Positions 58,742-64,000 of a DNA stretch of 64,000 bases are shown here, one piece after another. Position 1 is the first letter of the stretch. The number at the start of each line of letters is the position of its first letter. The notes under the pieces are model-generated. The model did not search any database, was not told where the DNA came from, and saw nothing but the letters and a program-made list of their open reading frames with translations. Source of the stretch: Linum tenue (lineage: Eukaryota > Streptophyta > Magnoliopsida > Malpighiales > Linaceae). The stretch covers positions 40,450,495 through 40,514,494 of the forward strand of contig CAMGYJ010000002.1 of the NCBI GenBank assembly GCA_946122785.1, written 5' to 3'. Made by a program: the position numbers and the translations under genes.

Positions 58742-60456
58742 ATGGAGTTAATGACCAAGAGCATATCTGCAGAACGGAAGGATGCAAGGTTCAATAGCAT
58801 TAATTCATCCAAAACAGATACAAGTATATTCAAGCCTCCATTATGGTGGAACAGAGGGTTTCTTGAGCCCGTCAAGACTGTTGAGACAAGCATGAGAAGT
58901 GCAGATAGAAGAATAGCAATTAAACCTCGTCAAATCACACCAACTGCCAAGCTCAGGGAAATTGAATGGGAAGGAGGAGAAATAACAAGCTCTATATATG
59001 GTTCCCAACAGACAAAGCCTAATACTCATCCTATATTCACCCTTTACATTCATATTCTTACTTGGGGTGCTGTCAAACAAATCAAAGTTGGGAAAATGAG
59101 TATCAATGATCTCATTAACCAAGCTGGGGAATGGGATCTAGAGATGGTACCAGACACAGAGAGAGTGGCTAGGCGCAATACTCTGGTGGGGAAAGTCTTC
59201 TCAGAGCGTGAGATCAGCCTCCGTGCCCTGCGAGGAATGATCAGAGTGGCCTGGGTTGATCACCACAAGCCGAAACTTCAGGAGATGCCCAAAATCCAAC
59301 CTTTGGAGGATAAGACCTTTGAGTTCGACTTTGAAAGCAAGAAGAAGATGAAAGCAATCTGGGATGACCGCCCCTGCCCTATCTCAGGAACATTGATGCA
59401 ACTGAAGAAGGTGACTGGAGTGGAGGATGCCCGAGATGTAAGTTTCAAATGTGTTGAGTTCTGGTTTCAAGTTCACATCTTACTAGAGGCTTATAGGATT
59501 GAGGGTAACTTATCAATGGTGGAGAGGATGTTCCATAGGGTGATTGAAATTGATCGAGCTGCCCTCCAAGCCTAGATCTACAGAAGGTATGTGAGAGCCG
59601 GAAGATCCAAGAAGAAAACCTTCATTCTCCTCCGATGATGCAGAGATGGGGACCTTGGACCAGAGCGAGCTCATCTGTCTTCTCCCCAAGAACGAACCAA
59701 CAACATGATTTGGAGGCGGCGATTAGCCGGGATGCGGCTTCTTCTTCGAACTCACCGCGCAGGCACCAATCCTAGCCGCAGGCGACTGCTGAGCTCCGGA
59801 ATGCCCCAATCGGGAACCAGGTGGGCCACGTTGCCTCGATTTTCTCTCCTCACACCAATCAATCCCCCATCTCGAGCTCTGCGCAGAACTTCAACTTTGC
59901 AACGGATATATTCCAAAACACCTGTTTCCCCAATCAAACACTCCAAAATCAATCTCCCTTTTCCCTAAACCCTGATAAGAATGCCCCAACCCCACAAGGT
60001 ACGACTGTGGTGAGGAACCTTTTTGGAGAACCCACTAATACCAACCAAACCACTTTTTTCTCTAATACCACAGATCACCATCCCACCTTTTTACACCCAG
60101 GCTTCTCTTACACCAACCCTAACCCGATCCCTTCCCAGGCCCAAGCAAATTATATTTTCCACCAAAATTATTTTCATTCAGGGCCCAACTCGACCCAAAG
60201 GGGAAATAGAGCTTCTGCTCGTGGACATGGGTCCCGAAACCATTCAACAAGCCCATTTTCCCAGAAGAAGAAAAGAAAGGGAAATATTCAAGAGAATGAA
60301 ACCGAAGAAGAAGAACATGGGACTCCCTCCTCTGCGTTCAACCAAGCTGAAGAAGGAGAAGACATGAATGATGAAGACCCAGTCATCCCGCCAGGATTTG
60401 AAAACTCTCTTGTTGTGGTACCGGTGGCCGATTCCAAGCCACTCAGAGCACCATGA
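58742..60456 (+). pseudogene. LINE ORF1 (DUF4283-type nucleic-acid-binding protein), frameshifted
   Basis: The 277-codon first part contains LVGKVFSEREISLRALRGMI, then FEFDFESKKKMKAIWDDRPC and VSFKCVEFWFQVHILLEAYR. This is the DUF4283 pattern (LVGK...F...L.....W; F.F.......W...PW; ...W.QV) of plant L1 ORF1. A TAG ends it at 59573-59575. Homologous-looking low-complexity sequence resumes in another frame at 59821-60456 (Asn/Pro/Thr-rich, then KKKRKG and an acidic stretch, ending VIPPGFENSLV). The CCHC knuckle normally expected between is not visible. Confidence 0.7.
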
Positions 60457-60922
60457 ATGCCCTGGTGTGGAACTGTAGGGGATTCGGGCAGACTCCTACA
60501 GTTCGCCAGTTGAGGAAGATGGTTAAGAGGTTTAGCCCATCTTTCATTTTTCTGTCTAAGACTAAGAAGAAGGAATCTTACATGGAACAAAAAAGAAAAA
60601 GTATGAAGTTTGCAGATAAGTTCTACGTGAACCCAGTTGGGAGAGCAGGAGGACTAGCCCTGTGGTGGGTGGATGGTCTCCCTATCAAGATTCTGGATAG
60701 CAGTAGATTCTTTATCGATGCTTTTGTTGATGTTAAGGGGGGATTTTTCATCACTTTTGTTCATGCTCCTTCTGATCCGGCTGTCCGTAGGGAGTTTTGG
60801 GATCAGATTAGTAATCTTAGAACTAATATGGAGGATAAATGGCTTGTAATTGGGGATATGAATGATGTGCTATTTTCGGATGAAAAGAAGGGAGGAGGGC
60901 CTCCTATAAACGAATCTGTAAT
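60453..60922 (+). pseudogene. LINE ORF2 start: AP-type endonuclease, truncated, Glu lost
   Basis: MNALVWNCRGFGQTPTVRQL opens a plant L1 endonuclease; WNCRG holds the motif I Asn. The next signature is normally LSETK, with the metal-binding Glu; here it reads IFLSKTKKK, a Glu-to-Lys change expected to kill activity. VGRAGGLALWW and the GDMND motif are kept. Coding ends when an LTR begins at 60923 after about 157 codons, so the rest of the domain and the reverse transcriptase are separated from it. Confidence 0.85.
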
Positions 60923-62785
60923 GTTACACCCCATCTTTGTCTAAGTCGAAATGACGGTTATGCTCTTGGTCCAAATTTGTCAAATTTCACCGTAATGTCG
61001 AGGAGGACTAAAACTGTGAAATATCATTTCAAGCGGTGTCGAATTTTGACATAAAATGAGAAAGTTACGGACATTAATTGAGTTTCGTATTATGCGTGTG
61101 AATTTCCACAAAAACCCTTTGACTAGTTAAAACCCTAGAATCCTTGCCCAACCCACTCGGTCTCACCACGAAACCCTCGCAGCCTTCCTCCACCGAAAGA
61201 AACTTGCTCTCGGGAAAGCAGAGCAAAGTTTGGGAGACAGGGTATAACCATTCTCCCTACTACGTGAGCTGCGCGCATCGAGGAAGACCGAGAGCAGCTT
61301 GACTGGCGACCTAGGTCGCAGGAGGCAGCGTCCCCGCCAGTACGAGAGCAGCTTGCTTGTGGGTGGAGGAGGAAGCGGGATTGAACCGAGAGTAGCTTGC
61401 TAATTGAGGGAGATCGCCTCGGTGTTAGCTTAAGCAAGGAGGCGATTTCCGCGGGGGGGGGGGGGGGGGGGGGGGGGGGGCTGTTTGGGACGTGATTGCG
61501 TGGCCACCATCGGATGCCTCTCTACTACGTCAAAACAGGACCATTATCGGGCATTTGGGACGTGATTGCCGTTAGCGGATGCCTCTGTACTACGTCAGCT
61601 GCCTTGCTGAGGTGGGCCGTGAGCGGTTAAGCAAGCAGGATGGATAAAGATCAGAGCCAAGCAGGAGGGATAAAGCGATCGTCGTCGGAGGGTGGTTAGC
61701 TCAAGCCAAGTCGACCTGATCAATAAGGTGAGTGTAAAGGGGGTAGATTCTACGCCTTACGTATTCTTTCAAGTATTAGAGTTTTCAGTATTTTTGTGAA
61801 GTATTGCTATGGTTGTTTATGCTCATGATTATGTGCTTGTTTGAGTTGTGGTTTATAGTGAATGTGTGATGTTTGCTTTAAAGCTTTACATTTATGAGTG
61901 ATTGTTAAACTTAAGAACAAGTCCTTTTGTTTTAAGAAGTACTTCACCTTCAAGAAGGTGAAGTCGTTTTAAGTGTTTTTAGTCGCTAGCGCCAGTCCGT
62001 TGCCATTTGAGATTTTCAAATAGAGCAGTTGTTATGCTCTTGAGATATTTAAGATGAGCAGCAGTTATGCTCTTGAGAATCGTGGTGAAGAGCCACCACG
62101 ACAAGTTTAAGATGTTAGGGGGATGAATCGTTACGACTCCTCTAACTAAGTTTAAGTTTTAGGAAAGCTTGGATGGCTTCTCATACGTATGAGTTGGGCA
62201 ACCGGACTAGCTAGTGAGGGATTCCCGTGTCAGTCAAGAGATTTAAGTCAAGTTTTGAGCTTTAAGAGAGGAGAGTAACTTCAACTCCCTCAAAGTTTAA
62301 GAGTTAAGATTTTAAGATTGGAAGTACAAACAACTTCCACCAATTTAAGTAAGTGTTTTAATTAAAGTGCTAAGTATTAGAAGTTTAAACGTAAGGGCGT
62401 AGATTGACCCCAACTCACTCACCAGTTTGATGAGGAAGGAGCAGTTAGAGAGCAGCGAGATCGAGAGAAACAGTTCGAGGGAAGCTAGCTAGAGAGGACG
62501 GTACAAGCGTCACAGAGGATGTCTAGTCAGAGTTTCACACAAGCAGCAGCACTTGAGACTAGTTAGTTATTATGTTTTATGATTATGAGTATAGACTGGA
62601 GATCAAGCTGAGTTCTTAAAGTTTGAGTTAAGTTGCCCACGTGTTAGGGCGTTTCTTTGAACTACAAGAGTGGTTTTCAGAAATTTATTTATGAAAAATT
62701 TTCCCATTGCAGTTTAAGCTTTGAGTGTTTTAATTTTCAAGGACATTTTGGTAAAATGAGTACCCGGCCGGGTTAGGGTGTTACA
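60923..62785 (+). mobile_element. 5' LTR of a Ty3/gypsy (Tekay/Del-like) retrotransposon
   Basis: It begins TGTTACACCCC and ends GGTGTTACA, 1863 bp, directly followed by a primer site. Long LTRs with a TGTTACACCCC-like start are typical of Del/Tekay chromoviruses, which is the basis of the class call; no coding domain confirms it. Inside are a 28-G run and two imperfect direct copies of a ~45-bp segment (tttgggacgtgattg ... atgcctct-tactacgtca at about 61484 and 61556). The 3' LTR and one target duplication are outside the window. Confidence 0.78.
61453..61480 (+). repeat. 28-base poly(G) run
   Basis: An uninterrupted run of 28 G in the LTR, followed by ctgtttggg. Length may be unreliable, since such runs are prone to sequencing and assembly error. 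Confidence 0.9.
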
Positions 62786-64000
62786 TTTTGGTATCAGAGC
62801 CGGTCTTTCTCTGTTTCTTGGTTTCCAAGGAATACTGGAATGTTGATCTCGGTTTTTAAAGGTTTTGTTTTAAGGGAAAGGAAAATGAGTCACGGGTCTC
62901 CTTTTAAGTGTCTATAGAATCTCCAGTCTACTCTAATCGTATTAAGATAAATAACTTTAGTCTTAATAAAAAGTGTGCCAATCGCGAAGGGATATCCGAG
63001 GTATAAGTACGAGGATTCGAAGGAGTTGAAGGAGCACTACGAGGAATTTTCTACTTAGCCACTAACAAATGATCTAATAGGTTAAGATAAGCAAATAGGA
63101 GAACTATGAATCTCCAAAGAAGAGCTACAATCACTTGATGTTAGTAGCTATAATGATGGGAGAATTTTAGGGTCCTTGACCCTAAGTAGTGGCGAGTTGA
63201 GAAATAAAGAGGTACCACGAGAAGTCCTTCAACTAGTTTTAGTGGTCAACGCTATTACAACACAGTGACAAGGAGCAGTGGAAAGCTTAGACTTCAAGAG
63301 AAGCTAGTGTAGTATAAATGAAGTCAAGGAGGAAGTAAGTAGGTTAGAGGGGGTCTGAAAGGACGTCAATAAGTCAATAGTTAAGGAGGAGAGGAGGCAT
63401 AGTCCTTTACATATGACGAGAAAGGAACCCTTATAGATAAAGTACGTCACTAGAGAAGACGGTACATCACCCTGGGGAGTTAGGCTGGTAGCAAGCCTTT
63501 AAAAGGAACAAGACAAGTGTCAAGATGATCGAGGTAGAGAACGAGCTTGGATCAAGAATAACAATGTGCTAGTGAACAATGTCGAGCTAGAAAGAGGATG
63601 TATTGGGATATGAGAGACCCTACAAACTACCCATATCACAAAAGGTCAGGAGGTCGTTGAGACCATTGAAAGGGGAATGCAAGAGTTCACGATGATCTCT
63701 TTTGGGATTGTCCTATCCTGAATGTAGGGAGCACCTAGCCGTCTAGGGTACATGAGGGGTGACAGAAGGAGGAACCTCTGTAATAAGTTGGAACTAGAGG
63801 CTAAGAGCTAGAGTCTCGGAACCAGCTATAGGAGTAAGTCATTCAACCAACCGAGTATAGACAAGGAAGTAGAACGTTTAATGGAAGTTCGAATAGATAT
63901 TAGAGAATTTGAGGAGAAGTCTCAACGGTCGTAATAAAGAGAGTTTGCGTACAATACCAGGTAAGAGCAAGAAGGCTAGAGGAAGGTTGACGAGATTTCA
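62786..64000 (+). mobile_element. Start of the internal region of the gypsy-like element, non-coding
   Basis: The primer site TGGTATCAGAGC is at 62789-62800. The next 1.2 kb has no ORF above 60 codons on either strand and no recognisable gag motif, although gag should begin here. The element is therefore either heavily decayed or a non-autonomous derivative. It continues past the window end. Confidence 0.65.

Larger units (their letters stand above)
58742..60922 (+). mobile_element. L1-type LINE, 3' part cut off by an LTR insertion
   Basis: Reading order is ORF1 (58742-59575, then a frame-shifted continuation at 59821-60456) followed by ORF2 (from 60453). ORF1 stop and ORF2 start overlap as ATGA at 60453-60456, the plant L1 arrangement. 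The endonuclease reading is broken at 60923 by TGTTACAC, the start of a long LTR. The rest of ORF2 would lie beyond the window. ORF1 lesions and an endonuclease substitution make it inactive. Confidence 0.82.

Overview
The window is nuclear DNA from a flowering plant, almost certainly a eudicot. The evidence is intron-bearing plant genes (PIN-LIKES auxin carrier, BRR2 helicase, PFP-alpha), plant-type Ty1/copia, Ty3/gypsy and L1 elements, and many hAT, Mutator-like and Harbinger-like non-autonomous DNA transposons. The species cannot be named from the sequence. All homology calls rest on recognising protein families by eye; no database search was run.

Layout. (1) 1-29 kb is a transposon-dense block without an intact gene. 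It holds long-inverted-repeat Mutator-like elements, several hAT elements with exact 8-bp target duplications, a Harbinger-like element sitting in the leader of a broken ribosomal protein L12 copy, a SINE, a tandem 1.2-kb duplication, and two multi-level nests (13.2-14.9 kb and 25.6-28.9 kb). The second nest carries a captured piece of a CHX20-like cation/H+ antiporter gene. (2) 29.4-45.3 kb is the gene island. A complete seven-exon PILS gene lies on +, facing an unprocessed, broken PFP-alpha gene on -. Upstream of that, also on -, is a complete 2180-residue BRR2 (U5 snRNP DExH helicase) in three coding exons. (3) 46.8-52.5 kb is a full-length but defective copia element with a 5-bp target duplication; its 5' LTR was later hit by a Mutator-type MITE. 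(4) 53.1-54.6 kb is a Pack-MULE-like element holding two exons and the intervening intron of a HAD-hydrolase gene. (5) 55.5-64 kb holds LINE remnants, an L1 copy interrupted by a large Ty3/gypsy-type LTR at 60923, and the start of that retrotransposon's interior, which runs off the window.

Working together. Only PILS and BRR2 look functional. They serve unrelated housekeeping roles: auxin transport at the ER, and spliceosome activation. The rest records repeated insertion, and the order of events can be read from exact target duplications. The most interesting signal is gene capture by two unrelated classes of DNA transposon (CHX20-like in a hAT element, HAD hydrolase in a Mutator-like element), plus a locus where a tandem duplicate preserves the empty site of a 1.85-kb element.
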